Notes: generated by a model from the letters alone, not told the origin. Shown: positions 1 to 7,071, numbered from the stretch's first letter. The stretch: 38,610 bases of DNA from Nitrosopumilus sp. LS_AOA (GCA_001543015.1 LFLC01000057.1:91457-130066); one strand, 5' to 3'. Made by a program: numbers and translations.

Positions 1-715
1 TAAACGGAGTATGTTTTTCCTCATCATAATATTTGAAGTATCTTGCTAAATTGAAGTAGTGTGTTGGTGGAGGATTTTCAATCATGTATTTTTTAGCTTT
101 AGCACTAACAGAAATTGGTGAGATTCCGGGAGGTGCTGCAATTGCTTTCTGAGAACCAGTTAGACACACGTCAATATTCCATTTATCTACCTCGAGATTA
201 GCACCACCTAGTAAAGAAACTGAATCTACAACGTAGAATGCATCATTTCTAGATGTTAAATCTGATACTTTATCAAGATAATTTACCATTGTACCAGTAG
301 AAGTTTCATTGTGTACAACGTAGAATGCTTTGACATCTTTATTGTTATCAAATGCTTCTTTGATTTGATCAAAAGTTGAATTTTCTCCGGGTGGAGTTTG
401 AAGTTTAACTACATTGGCACCTTGACCTTCAATAAGTTGGCATAATCTATTTGAAAATTCTCCATTAACTGGAATTATTATTTTATCACCTTTCTTAACT
501 ATGTTAATAACTCCTGCTTCAACTGCACCTGTTCCAGATGCAGATAAAGCAACAATATCATTTTGTGTTTGGAAAACTTGTTGAGTCTTATCTACAACAT
601 CAGTGTATAGTTCAACAAAATCATCGCTTCTATGATTAATAATGGGTGCAAGCATTGCCCTCATTACTCTATTAGGTACATTTGTTGGACCTGGGAGCAT
701 TGAAAGATATTCCAT
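1..715 (-). CDS. Class V aminotransferase, alanine-glyoxylate / serine-pyruvate type (3' end cut off)
   Basis: The reverse strand from ATG at 715 reads 238 codons to the window edge without a stop, so the C-terminus is missing. The product is a PLP-dependent fold-type I enzyme of the alanine-glyoxylate/serine-pyruvate aminotransferase family, which moves an amino group between alanine or serine and glyoxylate or pyruvate. Visible marks are LPGPTNVP at residues 7-14, SASGTGAVEA near residue 65, a DSVSLLGG stretch for PLP binding, and TGSQKAIAAPPG, in which K190 is the expected Schiff-base lysine. The upstream gene on the same strand (nadM) ends 41 bases earlier, so the two could be co-transcribed. 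The amino donor and acceptor cannot be told from sequence; AOA homologues are usually annotated only as class V aminotransferases. Confidence 0.88.
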   Translation of the reverse strand, partial: MEYLSMLPGPTNVPNRVMRAMLAPIINHRSDDFVELYTDVVDKTQQVFQTQNDIVALSASGTGAVEAGVINIVKKGDKIIIPVNGEFSNRLCQLIEGQGANVVKLQTPPGENSTFDQIKEAFDNNKDVKAFYVVHNETSTGTMVNYLDKVSDLTSRNDAFYVVDSVSLLGGANLEVDKWNIDVCLTGSQKAIAAPPGISPISVSAKAKKYMIENPPPTHYFNLARYFKYYDEEKHTPF

Positions 716-755
716 ATGTTATCTATTGTGAATGCAATATGAGGTTTATTTATAA

Positions 756-1250
756 TTAAAGATTTTTGAGATAATTTTTGGCATTAATTTTTTCTAAAAA
801 TTTTTTTGAACCATCAGGTACTAGATCATCCCATTTTTGATCGCTGATTATTAATTCACGTATATGAGTTCCAGATAATTTGTCCCTTTTTAAAAATGGA
901 ATAGTAATTACCTGAATAGATCTTTTTGAATACAGATGCTTTGTTAATTCATCATTTGAAAAAATTATGTCAAATTTTGGAACAATAGTATCTATTTTTT
1001 CAATCCATTTGATATGATTATCCAAATCTGGAATAAAATAAATTGAAATTTTCTCTTTGATGGTCTCATCAATTGAAGAAAGAATCATTTCTTTTCGTTG
1101 TTCTGCTGAAAAAGGATTATCTTTTTGTGATGGTAGATTTGAGCTGCCTAAACCTATCCATAATTTATCAACTTTTGATAGAGCAAATTGTAAAGCATCT
1201 AAATGACCTAAATGAAATGGTTGAAATCGTCCAATCAGTAAACCATTCAT
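756..1250 (-). CDS. nadM: Nicotinamide-nucleotide adenylyltransferase, archaeal NadM type
   Basis: The 164-residue product is a nucleotidyltransferase of the archaeal NadM family, which joins NMN and ATP to give NAD+ and pyrophosphate. The adenylate-binding signature GRFQPFHLGH is at residues 7-16 and the C-terminal SGTHIR motif is at 126-131; both are diagnostic of the HIGH-type adenylyltransferase superfamily. An in-frame start lies 19 codons upstream (1307), but the family begins directly before GRFQPFH, and a TTTTTAAAAAA element at about 1271-1281 sits about 27 bases before ATG 1250, so 1250 is chosen. The gene diverges from rtcA, with 63 bases between the starts. Length and motifs fit the family with nothing odd. 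Confidence 0.92.
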   Translation of the reverse strand: MNGLLIGRFQPFHLGHLDALQFALSKVDKLWIGLGSSNLPSQKDNPFSAEQRKEMILSSIDETIKEKISIYFIPDLDNHIKWIEKIDTIVPKFDIIFSNDELTKHLYSKRSIQVITIPFLKRDKLSGTHIRELIISDQKWDDLVPDGSKKFLEKINAKNYLKNL

Positions 1251-1313
1251 ACAAAATAATAGAAAATTTCTTTTTAAAAAACTATCATAAAGAGTTCTAA
1301 TCAACAAAAAAAT

Positions 1314-2339
1314 ATGGATTTTCTAAAAATTAATGGAGAGTATGGTGAAGGAGGTGGACAAATAATACGCTCAGCAATTACACTTTCATGTATAACAAAA
1401 CAACCAATTCATTTAGAACAAATAAGAAAAAATAGAAAAATTCCAGGTCTAAGGCCACAACATCTAACTGCGATAAAAATTCTTCAAAAAATTGCAAATG
1501 CCAAAGTAGTTGGTGCAGAAATTGGATCTACTGAATTAAAATTTATTCCAGGTAATGTTGAAAGTTTAAAATTAATTGAGGATGTTGGAACAGCTGGAAG
1601 TATTTCTTTAATTTTACAAGTATTAATTCCAGTTGTTGCAATTTCTCAAAAAAAACTTGATTTAACAATTAAAGGAGGAACCGATGTACTTTGGAGTCCT
1701 TCTATTGATTATACTCAGTATGTTTTAAGAGAAGCATATTCTAGAATGGGAATAGAATTCTCACTTGAATTATGTAAACGTGGTTATTATCCAAAAGGTG
1801 GTGGTGAAATTAATTTACATGTAAATCCATCTAATTTAAAATCAATTTCATTTACAAAAAGAAAAACTAATTCAGTAAAAATGATTTGTACATTTTCAAA
1901 ACTTCCCATTGAAGAAATTAAAAGTAAAGTAAATAAAATAAAAGAAAAATTAACTAAAGAGAATTTCATTGTTGAGGTAAAAATTAAAAATGAAAATGCA
2001 ATAAATTCAGGGTCGTCTTTGTTAATTTACAGTAAAGATGAAAATTCAATCACTGGAATTGATGGATTATTTGATACTAAAATACAAAATTTCAATTTAG
2101 ATTTGAATAAATTTATTAAAAATTCATTAGGAGTAGATGAAAATTTGGCAGATATGATTATCGTGACTGCAAGTTTAAGTCGTGGAAAAACAATTTTTCA
2201 TGTTAAAGAGATTACAAAGCATCTAGAAACAAACTTGTTTGTTACATCAAAAATTACAGGTTGTAAATACGGTATTGGAAAATTAGATGAGGGATTTGAA
2301 GTAATTATTGAAGGGATGTCAAACTCCAGCATCAAGTAA
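1314..2339 (+). CDS. rtcA: RNA 3'-terminal phosphate cyclase
   Basis: The 341-residue product matches RtcA, which uses ATP to convert an RNA 3'-phosphate to a 2',3'-cyclic phosphate through enzyme-AMP and RNA-adenylate intermediates. GEYGEGGGQIIRSA near the N-terminus is the family signature, followed by GLRPQHL. The expected catalytic histidine is H303 in the KHLETNLFV stretch, where RtcA has its adenylated histidine. An ATAAAG element at about 1283-1290 is correctly spaced for a leaderless ATG at 1314. The 3' end overlaps the convergent copD-like gene by 21 bases. Other RNA-end enzymes (ThpR, RNase Z, CCA-adding enzyme) lie later in the window but not in this transcript. The low-lysine eukaryotic Rcl1 paralogues lack the His, so a true cyclase is more likely. 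Confidence 0.93.
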   Translation: MDFLKINGEYGEGGGQIIRSAITLSCITKQPIHLEQIRKNRKIPGLRPQHLTAIKILQKIANAKVVGAEIGSTELKFIPGNVESLKLIEDVGTAGSISLILQVLIPVVAISQKKLDLTIKGGTDVLWSPSIDYTQYVLREAYSRMGIEFSLELCKRGYYPKGGGEINLHVNPSNLKSISFTKRKTNSVKMICTFSKLPIEEIKSKVNKIKEKLTKENFIVEVKIKNENAINSGSSLLIYSKDENSITGIDGLFDTKIQNFNLDLNKFIKNSLGVDENLADMIIVTASLSRGKTIFHVKEITKHLETNLFVTSKITGCKYGIGKLDEGFEVIIEGMSNSSIK

Positions 2340-2816
2340 GGATGCAAAAAATAGGATTGCTAGTGATAAAACAACCATGATTTCTCCTAAAATGATGATT
2401 TTTTTTCTTAGTTTTCGAATTTGAATTTCTGACATTTCATTATTCATAATTTGGTCTTCAATATCTTTGCGAATTACTCGGACATGAATTACATATATGA
2501 TAATTAATGCAATTACAAGAATTATCTTAGTTAATAGAAATATTCCATAGCTTGTTGCCAATAGAAGTTCTGGTCTTCCAAGTAACATATGAGAACTATA
2601 CAATCCAGTTGCCATTAGAATAATTAATGATGGAACAGCTACCATGTTAAATCGTCTTCCAACACGAATCATTATTTGCATTCTTTCTTCAAGTGAATTA
2701 GTCATTGTTTTTAGAAGTGGGGAAAATACAATTCCAATAAAAAGTGAGCCACCAACCCATATTGAAGCTGCAATAAGATGAATCCAAGTAAGGATAGCTT
2801 GTTCTAGTGCACTCAT
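2319..2816 (-). CDS. CopD-like four-helix membrane protein
   Basis: The 165-residue product has four hydrophobic segments at about 10-30, 47-70, 80-105 and 130-155. The first reads LTWIHLIAASIWVGGSLF, with the His and WVGG pattern typical of the CopD / copper-resistance D superfamily of membrane proteins (PF05425-like). A role in copper handling is known for some relatives and would suit a copper-dependent ammonia oxidiser, but it is only inferred here. ATG at 2816 is preferred over an adjoining TTG at 2819. The gene diverges from the LEA14-like gene across a short AT-rich spacer (box about 2837-2845), and its 3' end overlaps rtcA by 21 bases. Confidence 0.6.
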   Translation of the reverse strand: MSALEQAILTWIHLIAASIWVGGSLFIGIVFSPLLKTMTNSLEERMQIMIRVGRRFNMVAVPSLIILMATGLYSSHMLLGRPELLLATSYGIFLLTKIILVIALIIIYVIHVRVIRKDIEDQIMNNEMSEIQIRKLRKKIIILGEIMVVLSLAILFFASLLDAGV

Positions 2817-2873
2817 CAAATGTGATATTTTAAATCAAATATTATGTATTTGGATCTTGACAACGTTTTTTAG

Positions 2874-3389
2874 TTGTACGTATTGGGTACCATTGAAATG
2901 GCACTTCAGAGTAAATTTACAGTTTATCTTGCTCTTGTTGGTGTTTTTGCTATGTTAGGGGGAATTATGTATTATGCTAGTTTAGGAAACGCTGATCTTG
3001 AACAAGTAGAAATTGAATTACAAAATGTTGAGATAATTAAAGACAGTATTCAAGAGGATCAACTAAAATTACATGTAGCATTTCTTGTAAAAAATCCAAG
3101 TGATACAACATTTACAGTTTCAGTAATCAAATACAATCTTTACAATAATGGAGTTTTACTTGGTCCAGGAAAATATTCAACAGAAGATATTTCAATGCCA
3201 GGAAGAGCATCGTTTTTTCCAGGTAATGAAATTCCTTTAAAGAACATATTTGTTTTAAACAAAGCAGATGTTGAATCAGAAATTTTTAATATAATTAAAA
3301 ATGGTCCCAATGATTTCAGTGCTGAAGGAATGATCACCACACAAAATACATGGACCATGAGTGAAAAAGAGTTCAAATCTGGATTTTAA
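2874..3389 (+). CDS. Membrane-anchored LEA14-like (WHy-type) protein
   Basis: The product is 171 residues from TTG 2874, or 163 from ATG 2898. One membrane-spanning segment near residues 18-34 is followed by an extracytoplasmic beta-rich domain. The domain has the pattern of LEA14/WHy proteins: alternating hydrophobic strands, a VKNPSD turn, then LYNNGVLLGPG. LEA14-like domains are linked to desiccation or surface functions in other organisms, but no activity is known for the archaeal ones. TTG 2874 is about 33 bases from an AAATATTATG box, so it suits a leaderless message; ATG 2898 remains possible. The next gene is a tRNA on the other strand. A second protein of similar build lies at 8049. 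Confidence 0.6.
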   Translation: MYVLGTIEMALQSKFTVYLALVGVFAMLGGIMYYASLGNADLEQVEIELQNVEIIKDSIQEDQLKLHVAFLVKNPSDTTFTVSVIKYNLYNNGVLLGPGKYSTEDISMPGRASFFPGNEIPLKNIFVLNKADVESEIFNIIKNGPNDFSAEGMITTQNTWTMSEKEFKSGF

Positions 3390-3400
3390 ATAAAAAAAAG

Positions 3401-3474
3401 TGGGCCTAATGAGATTCGAACTCATGATCACTGCCATGTCGAGGCAGTATCCTAACCAGCTAGACTACAGGCCC
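3401..3474 (-). tRNA. tRNA-Val (GAC)
   Basis: This 74-nt cloverleaf can be folded by eye. The acceptor stem is GGGCCTG/TAGGCCC with A73. The D stem is GTCT/GGAT, the anticodon stem CTGCC/GGCAG with loop TCGACAT, the variable loop 5 nt, and the T stem ATGAG/CTCAT with loop TTCGAAT. The anticodon at positions 34-36 is GAC, reading valine codons GUC and GUU; discriminator A73 agrees with valine. CCA is not encoded, and a run of T on the minus strand follows at once and may end transcription. Position 33, nearly always U in tRNAs, reads C here. There is no intron. Confidence 0.93.
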
Positions 3475-3555
3475 ATTGAAATACAAAATTAAGTGCAGAC
3501 ATTATTAACGTTTAACAAAAGAAAGAATTAGTAAATTAAAAGAAGTGATAAAATA

Positions 3556-4266
3556 TTGACAGATGATTTTAGTGAGCAAGAAAAAAGAGGTTTCTACAAG
3601 GCAATTTATTCAAGAAGAGACGTAAGATCTCATTTTAATTCAAAACCCATAAATGATGAAATTTTATCAAGGATTCTTCATGCAGCACATCATGCACCAT
3701 CAGTAGGATTTTCTCAGCCATGGAATTTTATTTTAATAAAAGATATGAATACTAAGAAAAAAATCAAGGAATCTTTTGAAAAAGAAAAAAAACGTTCCTC
3801 AGAACTAGTAGAAGAACCAAAAAGATCAAAATATCTTTCATTTAAGCTAGAAGGAATCTTAGAATCTACTGTAAATCTGTGTGTAACATATGATCCATCA
3901 AAATTTGGTCCATTTGTCATAGGAAGATCAAGTATTCCTGAAGCAGGTCTATACAGTGTATGCTGTGCCATACAGAATTTGTGGCTATCTGCAAGGACAG
4001 AAGGAATAGGTCTTGGATGGGTAAGTATTCTATCAAATGATACTCTAAGAGAAGTCTTAGATATTCCTGAGCATGTTATTCCTGTTGCATATCTTTGTTT
4101 AGGATATGTTGATGATTTTGCAAAGAAACCAGATCTAGAAACTGCAGGTTGGTTACCACGACTTGAATTGAAAGATGTAGTATACTTTGAGAAATGGAAT
4201 GATAAAGAAAATAAAGATTGGGAAAGTATTCAAAAAATGATCAAAGAGAATCTTGATTACGCTTAA
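3556..4266 (+). CDS. bluB: Nitroreductase-family protein, BluB-like 5,6-dimethylbenzimidazole synthase
   Basis: The 236-residue flavoprotein of the nitroreductase fold most resembles BluB, which fragments FMNH2 with oxygen to give 5,6-dimethylbenzimidazole, the lower ligand of cobalamin. Seen in the sequence are an N-terminal YSRRDVRSHF motif, APSVGFSQPWNF in the flavin-binding region, SIPEAGLYSVCCAIQNLWL, and GLGWVSIL; the SVGFSQPW and GLGWVS stretches are typical of BluB rather than generic nitroreductases. AOA are known cobalamin producers, and the cbiH-like gene at 13.6-14.4 kb fits. Translation begins with TTG at 3556; no better in-frame ATG exists. The gene stands alone between two tRNA-type genes. 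An ordinary NAD(P)H nitroreductase is the alternative. Confidence 0.78.
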   Translation: MTDDFSEQEKRGFYKAIYSRRDVRSHFNSKPINDEILSRILHAAHHAPSVGFSQPWNFILIKDMNTKKKIKESFEKEKKRSSELVEEPKRSKYLSFKLEGILESTVNLCVTYDPSKFGPFVIGRSSIPEAGLYSVCCAIQNLWLSARTEGIGLGWVSILSNDTLREVLDIPEHVIPVAYLCLGYVDDFAKKPDLETAGWLPRLELKDVVYFEKWNDKENKDWESIQKMIKENLDYA

Positions 4267-4290
4267 ATAATTAAGAATGATTTTTTTGCT

Positions 4291-4374
4291 GGGCTTGTGG
4301 CGCAGAGTCAAGTTGACGCGAAATATGGATAGCGTGGTAGCCTCCTAAGTTGCAGGTCGAGGGATCCAAGCCCG
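4291..4374 (+). tRNA. tRNA-Arg(CCT)-like gene with enlarged D-loop and truncated T-arm (possible pseudo-tRNA)
   Basis: A perfect 7-bp acceptor stem (GGGCTTG/CAAGCCC, G73) closes the element. It has a D-stem GCGC/GCGT and an anticodon stem GTAGC/GTTGC with loop CTCCTAA, giving anticodon CCT for arginine codon AGG. Two parts are abnormal. The D-loop is 28 nt instead of 8-11. Between the anticodon stem and the 3' acceptor strand there are only 13 nt instead of about 22, so the T-loop motif TTCNANNC is missing. An AT box (CTTAAATAATT at 4262-4272) lies about 25 bases upstream and a T-rich tract follows, so it looks transcribed. It may be a decayed tRNA, an unusual functional tRNA, or a tRNA-derived RNA. 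Confidence 0.5.
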
Positions 4375-4570
4375 TTTTATTTTAAAAATCTATTAAGTTT
4401 ATTGCAAAACAATATTAAAAAAATAAAAGTTTTTGAAAATAAATTAAAATTATACATAAAACAATTTTAAAAAATAAAAATCAGATGAAAAATGGTTGTT
4501 TTTCAAAAATACAGTAAAAAATGTTGAAATTGTAAAAGTAAAATATTAACAAGACATAGAAATTATACTA

Positions 4571-4690
4571 TTGAATTTGAAAAAAGACCCAACTGAGTTA
4601 TGTTCATGTAAATGTCACTATGGAGGCGCTGTAAGTTGTCCTAGTTGTAAGAAAAATCATGGTATAACAAGTTGCCATTGTGATGATTAG
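4571..4690 (+). CDS. Cysteine-rich microprotein (37-39 aa), probable metal binder
   Basis: A short ORF opens with TTG at 4571 (or TTG 4577) and ends with TAG at 4690. The 37-residue form carries seven cysteines: CSCKC at 9-13, CPSC at 21-24 and CHC at 33-35, with histidines at 14, 29 and 34. This spacing suggests a small zinc- or copper-binding peptide. A TATTAA box at about 4543-4550 lies the right distance upstream for a leaderless transcript, in an otherwise AT-rich, apparently gene-poor stretch (4375-4570). No family is recognised and no function is assigned. The dense cysteine spacing would be unlikely in random AT-rich DNA, which is the main argument that it is real. Confidence 0.5.
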   Translation: MNLKKDPTELCSCKCHYGGAVSCPSCKKNHGITSCHCDD

Positions 4691-4695
4691 AATAA

Positions 4696-4892
4696 TTATT
4701 TTCTTTTAGGGTATAATAGTTTCAAATTGGTTAATTCAGTTTTTAATGATTCAATTTGAATAATTGTTTGTGAATTAGGAATTTCTTGATTTAATCACTC
4801 AATTTCACTATCTTTTAGTTTTACAGATTATTTAGATCTAAAGTTAGTTCATTTTGAATTTCCTTAATTTCTGAAATACTTTTTGTAAACAT
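4696..4892 (-). pseudogene. Decayed coiled-coil ORF (frameshift plus in-frame stop)
   Basis: On the minus strand, ATG at 4892 opens a reading frame (MFTKSISEIKEIQNEL...) that stops after 23 residues. A -1 shift near that stop restores a reading frame with the same composition (KLKDSEIE, then TGA at 4797-4795, then LNQEIPNSQTIIQIESLKTEL...) to a TAA at 4698-4696. The heptad-like Leu/Ile spacing and Glu/Lys content look like one coiled-coil protein broken twice. The segment also continues in frame from the stop of the upstream membrane protein (4922-4920). Whether it was a separate gene or a C-terminal extension of that protein cannot be settled from one sequence. Confidence 0.5.
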
Positions 4893-4919
4893 GTATTCGT
4901 TGTCTGAATAGTAATCGTA

Positions 4920-5141
4920 TTACTCTAGCTGTTTTTCGTTAGGAGCATGATTGTGTGTGTAATCAGTACTTTTTTGTGCAAACCAACAAACAACTGCCAA
5001 AAACCACGTAATAGGGACTACTATCATAAATGTTACATTTAGTGTTGGTGCAAAGCCCATAAAATATGGCCAAAGTCCAGTTAGGACAAGTGCAAAAGCT
5101 CCAGTAACTAAAGTAGCTAAATGGTTTCTAGCATATCCCAT
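4920..5141 (-). CDS. Small two-helix membrane protein
   Basis: The product is 73 residues from ATG 5141. Two hydrophobic helices lie at about residues 8-29 and 35-55, joined by a short loop with PYFMGFAPT, and the charged tail contains HNHAPNEK. The short HNH tract might bind metal, but nothing else points to a function. Similar small two-helix proteins of unknown role are common in AOA. It lies downstream of the small HTH gene on the same strand with 82 bases between, and upstream of the decayed coiled-coil ORF, with which its frame is continuous past the stop. Confidence 0.65.
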   Translation of the reverse strand: MGYARNHLATLVTGAFALVLTGLWPYFMGFAPTLNVTFMIVVPITWFLAVVCWFAQKSTDYTHNHAPNEKQLE

Positions 5142-5223
5142 AACAATTTTAAAAATTCATTATTTATAACAGTAATGCCAAAAATCAGAAAATTACGGGA
5201 TTAAAAAGAAAGAGAAATAGATT

Positions 5224-5454
5224 TTATTCGTCTGTTTCAGGAGTAGGAGTTGCTTTTGGCATATCAGATTGTAAGATTTGAATTTTTTGTAATAATTCGG
5301 TTCTTAAATCTCTTGCAACTCTTCTAACAGTAGGTCTTGGTACACCAAGTTCATCAACAACTTTAGTGTAGATATCTTGTTTGTCAGTAACTCCTTTTTC
5401 AAGATAAGAATTAATTGCTTCTTTAATTATCGTGCTTTGGTTTGTACGATTCAA
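5224..5454 (-). CDS. Small helix-turn-helix DNA-binding protein
   Basis: The 76-residue product starts with TTG at 5454. The helical N-terminus (STIIKEAINSYLEKGV) is followed by an HTH of the form DKQDIYTKVVDELGVPRPTVRRVARDLR, where GVPRPTVRRV is the likely recognition-helix region; the last 20 residues are a Pro/Thr/Glu tail. The domain resembles winged-helix or Trp-repressor-like folds of small archaeal regulators. A TATA-like TTATATAG on the minus strand at about 5474-5482 lies roughly 23-27 bases before the start and sits inside an inverted repeat (5462-5494), so self-regulation is plausible. Targets are unknown. Confidence 0.72.
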   Translation of the reverse strand: MNRTNQSTIIKEAINSYLEKGVTDKQDIYTKVVDELGVPRPTVRRVARDLRTELLQKIQILQSDMPKATPTPETDE

Positions 5455-5461
5455 TGATACT

Positions 5462-5494
5462 AAGTTTTAGTTGTTCTATATAACACTATAACTT
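5462..5494. promoter_or_regulatory. Operator-like inverted repeat around the HTH gene's TATA box
   Basis: Arms AAGTTTTAGT (5462-5471) and ACTATAACTT (5485-5494) match as inverted repeats at 9 of 10 positions, with a 13-bp spacer holding the minus-strand TATA-like element for the HTH gene. An inverted repeat around a core promoter directly before a DNA-binding protein gene suggests an autoregulatory site. In such AT-rich DNA some chance symmetry is expected, so confidence is moderate to low. Confidence 0.4.
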
Positions 5495-5697
5495 TTGAAA
5501 TTTGAAAATGCAATTAATATTAAGTTCATATTTTTTCATTTGTTAAAAAAATGGAATAATTAAAACCATTAAAAATAAATTTATCAATAAAAAATATGCA
5601 AAAAATTATAAATTTTTCAACATAATTAAATAATCCATAAGATTTTCAAGTAGATTATCACAAAAGACTCTTATGATAAGAAAAGAAAATCAACGTG

Positions 5698-6174
5698 ATG
5701 AGTGTAGTTACAATTGAAACCAGTTTTGGTAACATTTCATTTAAACTTCTACCTGAATTAGCACCTGAGACTGTAAGAAATTTTGAAAAATTAGTTAAGG
5801 ATGGATTTTATGATGGGATTCTTTTTCATAGGGTTATTCCAGGATTTATGATTCAGGGAGGCGACCCAAATACTAAAACCGATAACAAAGGTTCTTGGGG
5901 AATGGGAGGACCAGGTTATAACATTAATGCTGAATTTAGTTCAAGATCTCATTTACGAGGTATAGTTTCTATGGCTAGATCTCAAGATCCAAACAGTGCA
6001 GGTTCACAATTTTACATAGTTACTGCTGATAGTACGTTTCTTGACAGGCAATATACTGTATTTGGTGAAGTAACAGAAGGAATGGATGTTGCAGATAAAA
6101 TTGTAAATCTTGAAAGAGATGGGAATGATTGTCCTTTAGAAAAAGCACCAATGATTCATGTCACTGTGAAATAA
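5698..6174 (+). CDS. Cyclophilin-type peptidyl-prolyl cis-trans isomerase
   Basis: The 158-residue single-domain cyclophilin catalyses cis-trans isomerisation of X-Pro bonds during protein folding. No signal peptide is present, so it acts in the cytoplasm. The active-site stretch FHRVIPGFMIQGGDP gives R45, F50 and Q53, followed by NSAGSQFYIV (99-108) and DRQYTVFGEV (116-125). The tryptophan that binds cyclosporin in human CypA is replaced by Phe (STFLDRQ), as in many prokaryotic members. ATG 5698 is preferred over the immediately preceding GTG 5695. The next gene starts directly after the stop (TAA-ATG, no gap), so the two are co-transcribed; the isomerase might help fold exported partners, but this is conjecture. 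About 240 bases of very AT-rich DNA without a gene precede it. Confidence 0.95.
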   Translation: MSVVTIETSFGNISFKLLPELAPETVRNFEKLVKDGFYDGILFHRVIPGFMIQGGDPNTKTDNKGSWGMGGPGYNINAEFSSRSHLRGIVSMARSQDPNSAGSQFYIVTADSTFLDRQYTVFGEVTEGMDVADKIVNLERDGNDCPLEKAPMIHVTVK

Positions 6175-7071
6175 ATGAAAACAGAGATTTTTGGATTTTT
6201 AGTAATTTTATTATTAATAGCTATAATTCCTATGGCTGATGCTCAAATTTCAATTGGACAAAAAGCAATACAAAAATTAGTTGAGATTACAATTAATTCA
6301 GAAGGAGAAGTTCATGTCAAACATATTGTACATAAATCAAGTTTACCAACAGATCTTGAGTTAATTTATGGAACAGTTTCAAATGTTTCAGTTACAAATG
6401 AAGAAGGGAACGAACTATTATTCTCATTTATTGATGATGATCGTACACTGTTAGTTCAACCATCAAATAACGATTCAATTATTGAATATGATCTTGAACA
6501 TGTACTAGTTCAAACAAATGGTGTATGGACATGGAATTTTAGATATCTTGAAACAACTTCATTCTATTTCCCAAACGAAGCTAACTTGATCTTTTCAAAT
6601 GAACGGCCCATATATTTAGATGAGAATAAAGGAATTTCATGTCATGGATGTCAAATGCTTTTAGAATATTCTATTAATGAACCAAAAAATTTTAAAAATA
6701 TTACTTGGGAAGATAAAGAATTTGTAGTAGAAATTCTAACTCATTCAAATATTGATAACTTTGTTTTTGATCAACCAACAAGAAGTATTTCTTTTGATGT
6801 ATCTAATGAAAATCAGCTTGTTACAACAATTATTCCATTAGAATTATTGTGGAATCCATATATTGTATTACTTGATGATGAAAAAATTTTCTATCATGAA
6901 TATATTAACAATGGAACTCATATTTGGCTGAGTTTAAAACCTGATACTTCAGGTGCAATTACAATTATAGGAACAACTGTAATTCCTGAATTTCCAATAA
7001 TTGCTCCATTAGCAATTGGATTTTTAATAATTCTTGCATTACCTTTTACTAGAAAATTTAATCTCCACTAG
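6175..7071 (+). CDS. Surface protein with signal peptide and PEFG/PEF-CTERM-type sorting tail
   Basis: The 298-residue protein has an N-terminal signal (hydrophobic residues 5-20 followed by ADAQ, a likely cleavage site), a beta-rich ectodomain, and a tail of VIPEFPIIAP, a hydrophobic helix and a basic end (TRKFNLH). This tripartite C-terminus is the pattern of thaumarchaeal PEFG-CTERM proteins, thought to be sorted by an archaeosortase. The ectodomain has one CHGC motif near residues 155-160, which might bind metal or form a disulfide, and N-glycosylation sequons such as NGTH. It directly abuts the cyclophilin gene, and its 3' end overlaps the small zinc-ribbon gene on the other strand by 14 bases. 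Its function is unknown. Confidence 0.75.
   Translation: MKTEIFGFLVILLLIAIIPMADAQISIGQKAIQKLVEITINSEGEVHVKHIVHKSSLPTDLELIYGTVSNVSVTNEEGNELLFSFIDDDRTLLVQPSNNDSIIEYDLEHVLVQTNGVWTWNFRYLETTSFYFPNEANLIFSNERPIYLDENKGISCHGCQMLLEYSINEPKNFKNITWEDKEFVVEILTHSNIDNFVFDQPTRSISFDVSNENQLVTTIIPLELLWNPYIVLLDDEKIFYHEYINNGTHIWLSLKPDTSGAITIIGTTVIPEFPIIAPLAIGFLIILALPFTRKFNLH

Noticed and set aside
1251-1307. 19-codon N-terminal extension of NadM
   Set aside because: The family starts directly before GRFQPFH, and the TATA element lies within the extension.
4487-4512. GAAAAA...TTTTTC hairpin in the gene-poor stretch
   Set aside because: Only A/T pairs apart from the end pair; expected by chance in such AT-rich DNA.
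4696-4892. TGA at 4797-4795 as selenocysteine
   Set aside because: There is also a frameshift in the same segment, and there is no sign of a Sec system; decay is simpler.
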